Shown: in pieces, positions 29,901 through 43,583 of the stretch
How the letters are laid out: every line of letters starts with the position of its first letter
Position numbering within the stretch: position 1 is the first letter of the stretch
DNA from: Opeltia flavorubescens
Taxonomy: Eukaryota > Ascomycota > Lecanoromycetes > Teloschistales > Teloschistaceae
Assembly: GCA_000442125.1 (NCBI GenBank)
Contig: KE546978.1
Coordinates: 620,001 to 684,000, forward strand
Length of the DNA: 64,000 bases
Direction of reading: 5' to 3'
Made by a program: the position numbers and the translations under genes
Notes under the pieces: model-generated
Told to the model about the DNA's origin: nothing
Seen by the model: the letters and a program-made list of their open reading frames with translations, nothing else
The model's database searches: none

Positions 29901-32519
29901 CTATTAAATTTTTTATAGAATTATAATTTTATATATAAATTAAAAATATTAAATACTTTTATAAACTATATATATATTATAGATTTTATATTTAAATAAA
30001 TTTATATTCGAAATAATTTATTATTTCCTATTTAATTAGCTATAAAAATTTAACTAGATATTATTTAGAAATATAAAGCTAATAAATACTATTAAATTAA
30101 TTTAAAAAATTATAAATTAGTTATTAAAGTACTTAAACGAAAGTTTAAATAATTTTTAAAAAATTTTAAGCGTTATAAAATAACCGCTATAATAACTATT
30201 ATAATTTTAAATATTACTATTATACTATTTATTAATACTAATTATTAAACGGAAGTAATATATTTTATAAAAATAATAATTTTTAAAATATAAATTAAAT
30301 AAACTATTTTAACTACTTCGATTAAACGTTACCCGTATTTATAAAAAAGTACTAGTAATATAAATAATATATTAAAGTTAAAGTATATAAATATTTTATT
30401 AATAAAAAACTAAAAGTAAATTTATAAACTTAAATAAGCTTATATATATTTTATTAATATTTATAATAAAAAAATTATCGATAAATCCTTTAATAAATTC
30501 TATAAATAAAATTCGATAAAATAAACTATTATAATTACTCTATTTTCATTTTTTTATTTTATAATATAAAAAAATACTAATTAAAGCTTTAAAAACCGTA
30601 TTACTATTAATATTTAAATATTTTATAAAATTATAATATTAAATATTTATTTAATTCTACTATAAATGGAAAATTTAATATAAATTTATAATATTAAAGT
30701 TCTTTTTATAATAAATTTTATAAATTTTTTCTACTAATAATAAATTAATTAATAGAACCTCTATTATTTAATAGTAATTTTATATTAAAAGTAAAAAACG
30801 TTTAAAATACTAATAATAGATTATTAAAATTTACTAGTTTATATATAATAAATAATAAATAGAATTCTATATTTATTTCGCTCCTTTTATATTGCCTATA
30901 TTAATAATATTATAGTATTTTCTTTAGAATAGAAAAATATATAAAATATTTTAACTAGATTTTTAGTATATTTAATATTATAAATTTATATTTATTATTT
31001 ATAAAATCGTTTATTTATTATATATTTTTATATTTATTAAATTAAAAGGTTAATATTTTTAAAATTATTATTATAAAAAATAAACTAGAAGTAATTTTAA
31101 AACTTTTATTTTTATATATACTCTAGTAGTTTAAAAAATATTTTAATTTAATAAACTATTTTTAATAGTATATTAATAATTATATAATTATTATTAAACT
31201 ACTTTAAAAGTATAAAATATATATAAACCGTAATATTACTATTAGAAGTAATATTTATAAAAAAGCTACTACTCGAAATTTACTAGTAGTATTTATATTT
31301 AAAAAGTTTAATATATTTTATTATCTATAAAAACTCTTTTTATTATTATTAATCCTAGTCTATTTTAATAAAAGTTTAATACTATATATAAATTTAAATA
31401 TTATTAAAAAATTCGGTTTTATAATTTATATTTATTATAATTTAAACGAAGTTATTTATAAAATAAATAAAAAATTTAAATAAAAATTTAAATAATCGAT
31501 CCTATTTTTTAACTATTTATTATTAAATATTAAAATATACTATTAGTTTATAAAATTAAAGGTTATAAATATCGTTTAAATAATTAAAAAAATCTATTAT
31601 ATAATTAAAATAGTTTAATATATTACTATTATTTATATAGACTATTCTACTATAATTAATATTTTATACTAGACTAGCCTAAATATAATATTTATAAAAA
31701 AGCTTAACTTTTATTTAATATAAATTTTTAAATATTTTTAATAATTTAAATTTAATATTTATTATAAATTAAAAATTATAAATATAGTTTTTTATTAATT
31801 ATTAAAGCTCGCTAGTTATAAATATTATNTAAAAATAAATAAATTATTAGATATAAATACTTTTATAGTATATTACTTTCTAGTAAATCTAGTAGAAATA
31901 TTAGCTAAATTCCGCTAATAATTAATTAATAAATATATAAAAAAAAGCTATTAAATTAAAATTAAAAAATTTATTAAAATTAATATAAAATTAAATAATA
32001 ATATTATTAAATTATTATATTATATTATTAACGCGCTATTCTATTTTAATAATAATAAACGAGGATTATATTTAATAATACCTATAAATATAAACAAGAA
32101 AGTATTCTAGCTGGTATATAATAAAATACGATATTTTAACAATATATATATATATATAAATATCTAATAAAAAGTTTTTATATATATAATATATTAATAA
32201 AATTATATAAATTTATTTATTATTAATTATAGTACTAAATTAATTAAATATTTTATTTTTATTTATATAAAGTTTTATAACTAATATTTAATTTAATAAA
32301 ACTATTCTATATATTTATTATCGATTTTATTTTAATTTTATTAAAATTATATAAAGGGTATAATTATTATATATTAATAATAAATAAATTTACTAAAATA
32401 GTTATTTATATATTTAAAAAAACTATTTAAAGCGGTAAATAATAGGCCGAATAACTATTAAATAAATTAATAAAACTAAATTAAAGCGTATTATAAATAG
32501 TAATTTTAAATCGCGATTA

Positions 32520-32732
32520 TATAAAGTCGTTAGATAAATAGCCTGCGAACCTCGAGTTAACGGAGCTGCGTAGTAGAATATAAAAAACGTTTATTTAGAA
32601 AATAGTAGAACTAATTACTAAAGAATTAGTAATTTAAAATCTATAAGGTTTTTATTAAATATAAGCGCTATTTATATTAAATATAACCGGATCGCTAATA
32701 AATTTTATATTTATTAGACCTTCGATTTTATA
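32520..32732 (-). repeat. Left LTR of element D
   Basis: A 213-bp LTR that aligns over its full length with 39640-39852. Its first 80 bp are less mutated than most of the block, and still hold GCCTGCGAACCTCGAGTTAA near 32,539. Confidence 0.85.
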
Positions 32733-35700
32733 ATTATATTTTTTTTTATTAAATTTAATCCTTTAAATTTTTTTAATAGATAATAAGTTTATATAATATA
32801 TTTTCATTTTCTACTAGCTAGTATATAGCTATATTAAAATTTATAAAAATTAATTCTATAAATTATAAATAAACGGATTTTATATATAATTATAAAATTT
32901 AAATACTTTATAATTTAATTAAAAGTATAATTATTTTTTTAATTTATTTAATTAATTTAAATAAATTAAATTATTTATTTTAATTTTATTTAAATATTTA
33001 TAAATCATAAACTTTTTATTTATAGTATTTATTTAATATTATTTTATAAAATTTAAAAAATTAAACTTATAGATAAATATATTAAAATTTTATTTTTTTA
33101 TTTATTATAAAATAATTCGAAATAATATAAAATTTTTTTAAAAATTTTTTTAAGGGTAAAATTTATAAATTTTAGCTTTTAACTATATTAGATTATTTTT
33201 AAATATTAAATTTATAAATAACTACAATTTTTATTATATAATTTCCTATTTTAAAATATTATTTTATTTATTATATAGCTATAAAATATTTTAAGCTTAC
33301 TTTAATAATATTAGGTTATTTTTTATTATATAAAATTATTTAAAACTCGATTTTTAGCTTTAATTTGCTTTTAAAAAATATATAATAGTAGATATAAAAT
33401 AAACTAGAATTTTTTTTAAAATTATATTCTTTAATAAACTATAAATATAGTAAAAAAATAAATAATTATTTTTTTATTTAGCTACTATTTATTAAGCCCT
33501 TTTTTATTTTTATAATATTTTTTTAATAAATATTTTTTAAAATATTTAAATAATTATATTCTTTTTTAAATTTTTATTTTTTATTAAATTATAAATTTTT
33601 TATAGTTTTTTTTATTATTTTAAATTTAAAGTTATAGTGTACTATATAAATATAATTTTAAGTTATTATTATAATTTATTTATTAAATTATAGTACTAGA
33701 ATTATAAATTCCTTTTATTTTTTTAAAATTTTCGTTTAATTTTACGGATTTTAATTAATCTAGTAGATAATTAAATTTAAATCTAATTTTTTCTAATTTT
33801 CTATATAACTTTTACTATAGCTTTTTTATTTAAAAAAGATTATAAAAAGAAACTATAATTTAAAAATATATAAAAAATAAATTTTTAAAATATTTAAATT
33901 ATAATTTTTTAATTTATAATTTTAATAATATTTTTAAATAATTTTTTAAATTTTTAATTTTTTTATTTAAATATTAATATAATATTTTATAACTAATAAA
34001 AGTTTAATTTAATATATATAATATATTAAATTATTTATAATAAATTTTATATATATTTATTTTATATCTATAAAAAAAGCTATTAAATATTATTATTATT
34101 TTTTTATTAACTATTAATATAAATAGGATATTTACTTTTTAAAAAAATAATATATATTTAAAACTTTTTATTAGTATTTTTATTTAAAAATAAAGTTTAA
34201 AATTATCTTCGCTTTTTAATAATAATATTTCTAGAAATTTAAAATAAAACTTTTTATAAAACGCGGGTTTATTAATACTACTATTTTAATAGTAGTAAAT
34301 ATAATTAAACCCTCGATCTTTATAATAAAAAAGGCTTTTATTTTATTATAAAATATAGTAAATAATATTTAATAAATCGCTAAAAAAATATATTTTAGTA
34401 ATTATTCCTTTAATTATTTATTTAAAATTTCTATTAATAATTTACTTTAAAATATAATAATTAATAGTTTCGTTTAAAAATATAAATATATTATAAATTA
34501 GTTTATAAAAATAATAATTATTTAAATTAGTATAATAATATAAATTTTTTAATTTATATATAAATCTCTAATAATAATTTTTTAAATAATTAATAGATTT
34601 TATATAATCTATTTCTTTTTTTTTTACCTTTAAATATACTTTTTATTTTAATTTTTATCCTTTTTAATATATTTACCTTTAATTTTACCTACTTCAAATT
34701 TTTAATAGATTTTTTTATATTATTTAAATTATTAATTAGTTTTTTAAAATTTTTAAAAAATATAATATTAATTTAATAAATTAAATACTAGAATTTATTT
34801 TTAATTATACGCTTATTAAATATTTATTCTTTTTTTTATTCTTTTTTACTTTTTATTAAAATAGGCTAAAATTTAAAGTTTTTATTATAAAAATATTATA
34901 ATTAAAATAAACTAATATAAAATATAAAATAAATTTTCTTATATTATTTAAATAATTTAAAAAAATAAATTTATTTATTAATTTCTTTTAGAATTTTAAA
35001 AGGTTTTAATTATTTATTATTTAGTTTTTCTTAAACTTTAAAATATAGATATTAATATTTTATAATAATATTTTATTAATTTCTTAAAAATTTATAATTT
35101 TATAATAAATATTATAATATTTTATTTATTATTTAAAATTTTTTTTATAAAATTTAATTAAATATTTTTTTAAATTCTTTAATTAATTTATTTTTATAAA
35201 TATTAAAAGCGTTTTTTTTTTAAAAATTATATTTTTAAATTTAATTTTTAAAATAGTAATATAATTTTTAAATAATTTATTTAGCGGTTTATTAATATTT
35301 ATATAAATATTTATATTATAGATAAATTCTATTAAGAATAATAATTTTAATTAATTATTCTATTTATAATTATAATAAATTTATAAATAATATTTCAAAA
35401 TTTAATTTTAATACTTTATTTAATTATTAATTTAAAAATAAAATATAATATTAAATTTTTTATTAATATTTAAATAATAATAAAAAATACTTTAAAATTT
35501 ATTTATAAAAAGCGATCTTTTATTACTAATAATTTTTTATATAATTTAATAATATTTAATAAATTTATATTATTATAATTCTATAAATCTTTTTATATTA
35601 ATACTTTTTATAATAAAAATATAAATTTTATATTTAATTAATTTATTTATTAATATAAAAATTAAATTATAAGTTTTTTCTATATAAAAATCGATTATAA

Positions 35701-38700
35701 ATAATAAATTAATAATAAAATCTATTATTATTATATAAAACGGCTTTATATTTTTTAATAAAATTAGTTTTAATTAATTAAAAAGTCTATAATAGAAGAT
35801 TAATACTTTTTAATAATTAGAGTATATTTTATAATAATTTTTTATTTTTTTAATTGTATTTAATTAATAGTATTTTCTATAAATTAAATTTTTTATTTTT
35901 ATTTTATAAAATAATCTATTTTAAAATTATTATAATTTATATAAAATTTTTTTTTATTATTAAATTATTAAATATATAAATTACTAAATTTTTTTAAAAT
36001 AGTTTATTTTTCTTAACCTTCTATTTTAAAAGTTTTTTTTAATTAGTAGTAAATTTTTAATATTATTTCTTTTTTATAATAAAAGCGTCCTTTTATTAAA
36101 ATTTAAAAAATTATTCTAGTATAAATAATTATATATTTAAAAAAAAATTTTAATTTAATAATCTATTAAATTAAAAACCGGGAGTTTATAAAATTTAAAA
36201 ATTTATAAATTTTTTTAAATTCTTCTTTATTTTTATAAATAGCGAGGATATTTATAATAATTATATTATCTAGTTATACTACTAAAATTACTATAAATTT
36301 AATTATTATAAATATTTTATTTTCTTTTTATAATTTAAACTAGTAGTTTTTATTATAAAATTTATTTTATAAAATAAATAAAAAGTTATTATTATTATTT
36401 TTATTATTATTAAACTTTATAATATTAAATTTTTTAAATAATATATCGACTAGATTTAATAAACCTTTTTAATACTTTATATAAAAATTAAATATAATTA
36501 GTTTTTTTACCTATTATATTTACTTTATAATATACTTTTTTATAGTTATAAAATATCTAAAATTATTATAATCTATAATTATATAAATTACTTTTTTAGC
36601 TTTTTATAAATAATACCGCTAATTTTTAAAATTTAATATTATAATATAAAGCTTTTTATTATATATATTTTAATAAAATTCTATATTTTTAAATTTATAG
36701 TTAAAAAATACTATTAAATATTAATATAAATTTTTTTCTAATTTTTAATTAAGAATCCCCCTTATTTTATATTTTAATATATTTATTTTTATAAAAATTT
36801 TAGTATTTATATTTTAATACTTTAAAATAGAAGTTAAAATAAAAAGTTTTTTTAATTTTTTAAAAGTTTTTTATATTTTTTTAAATTAAATAAAGTTAGA
36901 TTTAATTTATTTTTTTTTTATATTTTATATTAAATCAGTTAAAAAAATAATTATTAATTAGAAATCTTTTATAAATTCTTTATAAAATTTTATAAATTTT
37001 AAAAATACTAGAATATTTTTTATATTTTTTAATACTAGCTATTTATTTATAATTTTAATTTTTAAAAACTTTATATAAATTTTTTATTAACCTATTATAA
37101 AGTTTAAAAATATAATTTTAATATAATTGAATATATTTTTTAATAGCTTTATATATAAATAATATTTTAATAAAGCTTGAAAAACTATATAAATATATTT
37201 TTAATATTTTTTTTTATTTTTAAAATAAATTAATATATTATTTAAATAAATTATATAAAATATATTTAAATAAAATTATAGCGCTTTTTTAATATATAAT
37301 TAAAATATAATAGAAGTATTTATAAAGTTAAAAAATATAGCCTAATATTTAAATTATTTATAGCGAATTTAAAATATAATTTTTTATTTATTTTATTATT
37401 TAATTTAAATATAATAATAAATATTATAAATATTAATTTTAATAAATTATTTTATAAATATAAATCTCTTTAAAGTTTTTAATAATAAAAATAAAAAATA
37501 TTTATTTTAAATAATAATTTTATTAAAACTTTTATAATTTATATATAATTATAAACTATTATTTACTTTTTTAATAAATAGTAATAATATTTTAGCTAAA
37601 TTATTTAAAGGTTTTATCTAGCTTTTAATTTATATATTAATAAAATAATTTTAAATTACTATTAATTTATCTAGTAATATATTATAAAATAGATTTATTT
37701 TTAACTATTTATTTAGTTTTAAATCTATAGAATATTCTATTTAATTATATATATTTAAACTATTAATAAATTTTTTTAAAAAAAACTTTATTAAGTTTTA
37801 TAAAATTAGCGGAATTTTAAAATTTTTAACCTATATTATACTATATTTTATTATTTTTAATATAACTATTTTTACCTCTAAATTAAATATTAATTAATAA
37901 AAGTAGATAATTTATATATTACTTTTTCTATTTATTATTAATATCGTTAATTTAATAAATTCTTTTATAATATAAATATTAATTTAATTTAAAATCGTTT
38001 TATAAATAATAAAAGTATTTTTATAAATCTATTTTTAGTTTTATTAATAAATATTAAAATCTATTTTTATTAGTTGAAAGTAGCCTAAAATTATATTATA
38101 TCTATATATATTTATTTTATAATTATCTATTAAATTTATATTTAATAGGTAAAAACTATAAAATAAAATTTAATAATTATCTATCGCTTTAATTTATTTT
38201 AAAACTATTCGGTTTTTAAATAAAAAAAATTTTTTAATAAATATTTATAAAGTAAATTTTTTTTTTATATTAAAATTAACTAAGTAATAAATAATTTAAA
38301 ACTTTATAAAAATATTAATATATAAAAAATTTATTATAATAAATATTTACCGTTTAATTATAAATAACTTTAATATAATAATAGTATATACTAGAATTTT
38401 TTTTTTTTTTTACATTTCTTTTCCTTTATTATATTTTTTCTATTTTTTTATAAATTTAAAATATATAGAATTATTTATTTTTTATCCTTTAATTTTATAA
38501 ATTTAATATTTTATTTTAAATATTATTTTATTATATTTTTTTAAATATTTAATTAAATTTTAATTATTATTTTTACTATAATTTAAACTTTTTTTTTTTT
38601 TTATAAATTTTTTTTTAACTATTTTATTTAGAGGATTAAATATTTTTTTTAAATATTTTATATTTTAATTTAATTAAAGTATTTATATTTTAAAAATATT

Positions 38701-39639
38701 ATTTTAATATAATATATTATATTAAACGAGTTTAAAAAATTTTTAATTTTTTAAAATTTTATAATATTTTATTATTAATTTATTTATTTACTTTAATTTA
38801 TAAATAAAATATTTTTATAAATTTATTTATTAAATAAATTAGATTATTTTATTATTATTATAGATATTAATTAAATATAAATATTAACTATAATTCTAAC
38901 TATTTTATAAATTCTAACCGGGCTTTTATTTATATATTCCGGATCGTTAAATTATTTAATGTATTTTTATANTATTTAATAAAATTATTTTAAATAAATA
39001 ATTTATATTTAGTATTTAATAATTTAATATAATTATATTATTAAATTTTAGATTTATTATTAAATTTAAAAGTTATTTAATAAATTTTTTTTTATAAAAA
39101 AATCTATTTATAAAATTTATTTTTATATTTTTTATAATCGGTAAACTACTATATTAAATTTTTATATTTAGTATATAGTTATTTACTAGATATTTTTAGC
39201 TTATTAGCTTTCTTTTTAATATTTAAAAAAAATTAATAATAATTATTATTATATTCCTTTTAATAGTTTATATTAGTTTTTAATTTAATAATTTATAAAC
39301 GAATTTCTAATAATTTATTCTTTAACTTTAATTTTTAAATATAAAATTAAACTTTTAATATTTATACTCTAGTTTTTTCTTTTAATAAAATTAATTTACT
39401 AAAAATTCTATTTATTTAATCGCCTATTATTTTAGTATTTTCCTCGCTAAATAAAAATTTATTTACTAGGTTATTTTTATTATTTTCGTTTAAATTTTAA
39501 AATAAATTTTATTTACTATTATTAAACTCTATAATTTAGTTTTTTTATAAAGTTTTTAATTATTCCGAAGTTTATTTCTTTTTAAATTCGTCTCGCTATT
39601 TTACTAAATAACTTTTTATAATTAAAGAGTAATTAGAAC

Positions 39640-39852
39640 TATAAAATCGCTAAATAAATAGTTTATAAACCTCGAATTAATAGAGCTATATAATAAAATA
39701 TAGAAGATATTTATTTAGAAAATAATAAAACTAATTATTAAAGAATTAGTAATTTAAAATTTATAAGGTTTTTATTAAATATAAACGCTACCTGTATTAA
39801 ATATAGCCCTATTTTCTGCGAATTTTACACCCGCTAGGCCTTCGGCCTTATA
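39640..39852 (-). repeat. Right LTR of element D
   Basis: A 213-bp LTR, partner of 32520-32732. Its last 60 bp keep CA and TG and words such as CGCTAGGCCTTCGGCC, so RIP hit the two LTRs unevenly. Confidence 0.85.
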
Positions 39853-41026
39853 GATAAAAAATTCGTGGGTTAATTATAATACTAGATATTTAAAATATTA
39901 AAAGTAAATTTATAGTATTCTATTATTTAGTATTTATAAATTAATAATATATTAAAATAATTTAATTAAATTATTAAAATTATTATATATTATTATATTA
40001 CTATATTAAACGATTTTAAATTATAATTTACTATTTTTTTATATATATTAATAATTTTTAATAATTTTATAAACTATAGCTTTATATTTAAAATACCTAA
40101 TTAAATATTATTCGAATTTAAAATTTATAAAATATTAGATTTTTTATATTTATTAAATTTTAAATAAATTATTTAATTAAAAAATATAATAGATTTTAAA
40201 ACTCCCGCCGACGCTTTTATTAAAGAACTAACTATTTTTTTAATTATAATATAAATAGTTTATTACTATAACCCGATTATTTTAAAAATTAATAAATTTA
40301 TAAATATATTTATAATATAAAATACTATAGTACCGGTAATTATAAAAAAGTACTAGTTTATATATATTAATATTAAAGATACTATTACTTTTATTATAAT
40401 AAAAATAAAAAAGTATTATATTATATATTATTAATTAGTTAATTTTAAAATTAGCGATTTTATAAAAATATATTTATATCGAAATTATAATATATTAAAA
40501 TTAATTTTTAAAAAGATTAAATAATAATTAATAAATTTTCTTAAAATTATTAAATATATTAAACTATTAATTTATTATTTAAAATTATTATTTATTATAA
40601 AAATCTATAATATAATATTTATAATATATTTAAAATTTATTATTAATTTTAGTAATAATTTCTACTAATACTATTATATATTTATACCTCTAATCGTTAT
40701 TAATAATAATAAAAAGTTTAAAATTAAATTAATTCTTTATAAATATTATATTTATAAAAATAAAAATTTTTTTATTTAATATTTTATTTATTAAATTAAT
40801 TATAGATTTAAAAATAATTAATAAATATTTAAATATTATTTAAATAATATTAAAATATTAATAAAAAAGTATAAATATTATTTTAGTTTAAAATAGGTTT
40901 TAAATTATAATAAAATTATTAATAATATTAATACTAATATTAAATAGCAAAAATAAATTAAAAAGCCGTTTATTAATAAAAAAAATCTATTATTAAAAGC
41001 TAATAGCTTTATTTATTACTAGTATC

Positions 41027-41231
41027 TATTACGGTTATATTATATAAGTAGAAAATTAATAAAATAAGTAGGGTTAAATAGCTATTATAGTTTAAAAAAA
41101 GCTTTTTAAATATATTTACCTAATTAAATTTAACGCTTTTTAGCGCCTATATATATTTAGTTATAGATTTTATAGATAAATAATTCTTTACCTTTAATAT
41201 AATACTATTATTCTATATTTATTATATAATA
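41027..41231 (+). repeat. 3' LTR of copy C
   Basis: A 205-bp LTR, equal in length to the 3' LTRs of copies A and B. It is followed directly by the second AATAA duplication. Confidence 0.85.
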
Positions 41232-41236
41232 AATAA

Positions 41237-41760
41237 TTTTAATAATAATATTTTTAAAATAAAAAATTATATTTAAATATATTTAAAATATTTTATAATT
41301 TAAATTTTTAATCTATTATTTATATATTTATAGAATTTTTTAATTTATAATTATATAGAATTTAATAATTTTTATAATTAAAACTTTTAAAAATAAATTA
41401 AACGAAGATATATTTATTTTAATTCGATATTAATAAATAAAATTTATTTTTATTTCAAATAGAAATATCGATAAAAATATATTCTAATATATATATATAA
41501 TATAAAATTAATTTTTTTATTAACAAAATTTTATTTATAATATATTTATTTTTAATAAATATTTATTTTTATTTTTTATATATTTCTATAGGAATTGTTT
41601 TTATATTTATTTTAAAATTTTCCAATTGTTTATTTTCAAAAAAAAGTTAAATAGAAATCTATAGAATTAATAGTCCGAAATAATCGAATTTTTAGAAATC
41701 TATAAATTGGGTTTTTCGCGGTTTCGCCGCAGATTGCAAAGATTTATATTAATAAGCTAT
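41237..41760. other. AT-rich tail and edge of the RIP block
   Basis: AT-rich DNA after copy C with no recognised element. Ordinary composition returns between 41,640 and 41,760. A small GCGG/CCGC inverted repeat lies at about 41,718-41,731, on the edge itself. Confidence 0.5.
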
Positions 41761-42271
41761 TACTATACATGCTAACTTTACCTCGAGCACGCTACGGCCA
41801 GCAAGCAACAGCAACAGATGTCTAAGATCAAGGATACTGTTAATACTCACACGCGCTAGATGCCTTGTAGATCGATGCAACTAACGTTCTTTCATGGGTT
41901 CGAGCGTATGTCTTGTAATCCTCATAGAAGTATATTTGCTCGGATATTTGATAAATGAATCATTACGTACTGAATTTTGCCCTCTTCATTCTAAATGTGT
42001 CTGCTAACGCGTGTAAAACCTGTCGCACGCAGAAAGCAAACAACTGCAAAATGTGGCAAAGCCCAGAAATCCACCCTCAATACTCGTGGTGACTTCCGAT
42101 CCAGGCAGCCGCAGCCCCTCGTTGTCACAGAGACGTTATGTGAAGGGCCGTGCACAGCGCTCGTAGCAGAACCTTCCTTGTGCGATATCTCAATTTAGTA
42201 GCAGGTTGCGAGTGTTTATCCGAATAATCGAGATTTACTCGATAATTTGATCTCATGCTTTTGGATTACCA
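41761..42271. other. Gene-free stretch before the methyltransferase
   Basis: About 510 bp of ordinary composition between the RIP edge and the first gene. It should contain the promoter of the methyltransferase gene. Short open frames here show no family features. Confidence 0.5.
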
Positions 42272-43096
42272 ATGTCGAACGCTGAAACAAAGCGCTTAGC
42301 TTACTCCGAGTATTGGAATCATCGCTATTCCGAGGTGGGTTTCGACGAACAAGTACACGAATGGTTCAGGTCTTTCAACGATCTCGAGTCGTTTTTCGAC
42401 CGTCATCTGTTCCGTCCACGGGGGCCAGAGACGGTGCCACGGATTCTACACCTCGGGTCGGGGGACAGTGTGAGTTCTTGGCTCTGGCACACTACTTTGC
42501 TATGAGGACTAAATTCAGCGCAGACAATACCGCAGGATTTGTCGAGAAGAGGTTACAAGAACCAACTTTGCGTTGATTTCTCTTCCGTCGTCGTTGAGAC
42601 TATGTCTAAACGAGACAATGACATTGAAGGCATCAACTGGAAGCAGGTCGATGTGCGCCAGATGGACGAGATCCCATCGAAATCCGTTGATATTGCCTTC
42701 GACAAGGGGACACTGGACTCAATGATGTATGGTAGCCCCTGGGATCCGCCAGACGAGGTACTCCATAACACTGGTCGATACATACGGGAGGTACATTTGA
42801 AATGTTCTCTCACTACGAAGTGCACTAAGATTGGAAGATGACAAAAAGATAACGCTCTAAATTTCTAGGTCTTTCGTGTCCTTCGGACTGACGCAACTCT
42901 TCTTTATATAACGTACCGGCAGCCTCATTTTATTAAACCTCTCCTTAATTGCGAGGGCGTGGACTGGGACATCCACGTGGATATACTAGGCGATTCTGAT
43001 AGCTCCTTCGATTATCACGGGTTCGTTATCAAGAAGCTTTCGCCACCGTCTGCATCATCAACAGAGAGAGGAGGTCAACAAAAGGATTCCAATTGA
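42272..43096 (+). CDS. METTL13/EEF1AKMT4-like SAM-dependent methyltransferase
   Basis: Predicted to transfer a methyl group from S-adenosylmethionine, most likely to a lysine of elongation factor 1A as in the METTL13/EEF1AKMT4 family; the substrate is inferred. Three exons: 42272-42469, 42536-42790 and 42869-43096, giving 226 residues. Both introns (66 and 78 bp) are phase 0 and leave the family sequence intact. The glycine-rich SAM motif is HLGSGDS (residues about 60-66), the next strand is CVDFSSVVVE, and the family signature DKGTLDSMMYG is present, followed by LLYITYRQPHFIKPLL in exon 3. The second donor is GTACAT, weaker than usual. It is the closest intact gene to the RIP block, about 500 bp from its edge, but shows no sign of RIP. 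Confidence 0.87.
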
Positions 43097-43583
43097 TTAT
43101 TGGCAGCAAGGGTAGCCTGATTTATCATATTGGAGAATTTTCTGGCTGAAATTGTGAAGGAGCCCAAGCCTCGTGCAATCCTAACGGACGGCAAGGGCGA
43201 AAAATCAGTGTTGCAATTGATTCGATGGATGAACAATCTGGAATACATCTATCAGGCCGTCGCCCATGAACGACAAGACGACTGAACCTGGAAACTCTAT
43301 AGCTCTGCAGTGTCATGAATTTCCCACGTCTTTACAGCTACTTCTGCAGCATCAAATGATTGGAGACCGGAAAGAGATAGACATAGGAATGGGATTACTC
43401 CCCATGTTATACGTCATTTGGCCCACCCTTTAGGGGCTTAGGTTTCTGAAAAGGCTTAGCAATAATAGGAAAACAAAGCTAAGGGGTTCTGCAGGGATCG
43501 ATATCAGTGAACAGATATTTTGCATAATTCAGTATATCCTCCTATGTTCCCTCGGCCATTACTATCTTGAGTAGTGTGTATTT
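43097..43583. other. Intergenic stretch with an unexplained short frame
   Basis: 487 bp between the methyltransferase and the convergent NLR gene. It should hold both 3' ends. On the plus strand, about 43,126-43,287 stays open for some 50 codons and reads as a plausible soluble protein (it includes EPKPRAILTDGKGEK), but it has no start codon or splice context that I trust. It may be a decayed exon or chance. Confidence 0.35.

Larger units (their letters stand above)
32520..39852 (-). mobile_element. LTR retrotransposon D nested in copy C
   Basis: A 7.33-kb element inserted into the integrase region of copy C. Its two 213-bp LTRs (32520-32732 and 39640-39852) start TATAAA and end CCTTCG..TTATA, which fits original TGTAA...TTACA ends. 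The flanks carry a 5-bp duplication, GATTA on the left and GATAA on the right. A polypyrimidine run just inside the left LTR reads as a polypurine tract on the other strand, so the element probably points leftwards. I could not identify its coding parts, so Gypsy versus Copia is open. It is RIP-degraded and dead, and younger than copy C. Confidence 0.8.
26691..41231 (+). mobile_element. Chromovirus copy C (Ty3/Gypsy), split by element D
   Basis: A full-length RIP-killed chromovirus of the same family as copies A and B. LTRs lie at 26691-26902 and 41027-41231, with 5-bp duplications AATAA on both sides (26686-26690 and 41232-41236). Without the nested element D (32520-39852) it is about 7.2 kb. 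RNase H lies near 31,400-31,650. The integrase region starts near 31,890, is split by D at 32,515, and resumes at about 39,858-40,600. A chromodomain region lies near 40,750-40,880. Copy C is therefore older than D. It has many breaks. Confidence 0.85.
1..41700. repeat. AT-rich RIP-degraded transposon block
   Basis: The whole stretch is extremely A+T rich and holds no usable open reading frame. CA and TG dinucleotides are almost gone: by eye there is one CA and no TG in the first 600 bases, while CT, CC and CG remain. This is the known outcome of repeat-induced point mutation, which turns CpA into TpA in repeated DNA of ascomycetes. The right edge is sharp, at about 41,640-41,760, where ordinary dinucleotide use returns. 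Scattered N symbols (for example near 2489, 9061, 21966, 26097, 31829 and 38973) suggest ambiguous base calls in repetitive sequence. The block consists of the elements listed below plus unassigned filler. Confidence 0.95.

Noticed and set aside
32520-39852. Copia assignment of element D
   Set aside because: I could not place its reverse transcriptase and integrase in order, so the superfamily is left open.
1-41700. CRISPR-like or satellite origin of the AT-rich block
   Set aside because: No spaced identical repeats are present. LTR pairs, target duplications and the CA/TG deficit explain the block as RIPed retrotransposons.
41995-42198. 67-codon open frame upstream of the methyltransferase
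   Set aside because: No family features, and it lies in the likely promoter. It reads as chance.
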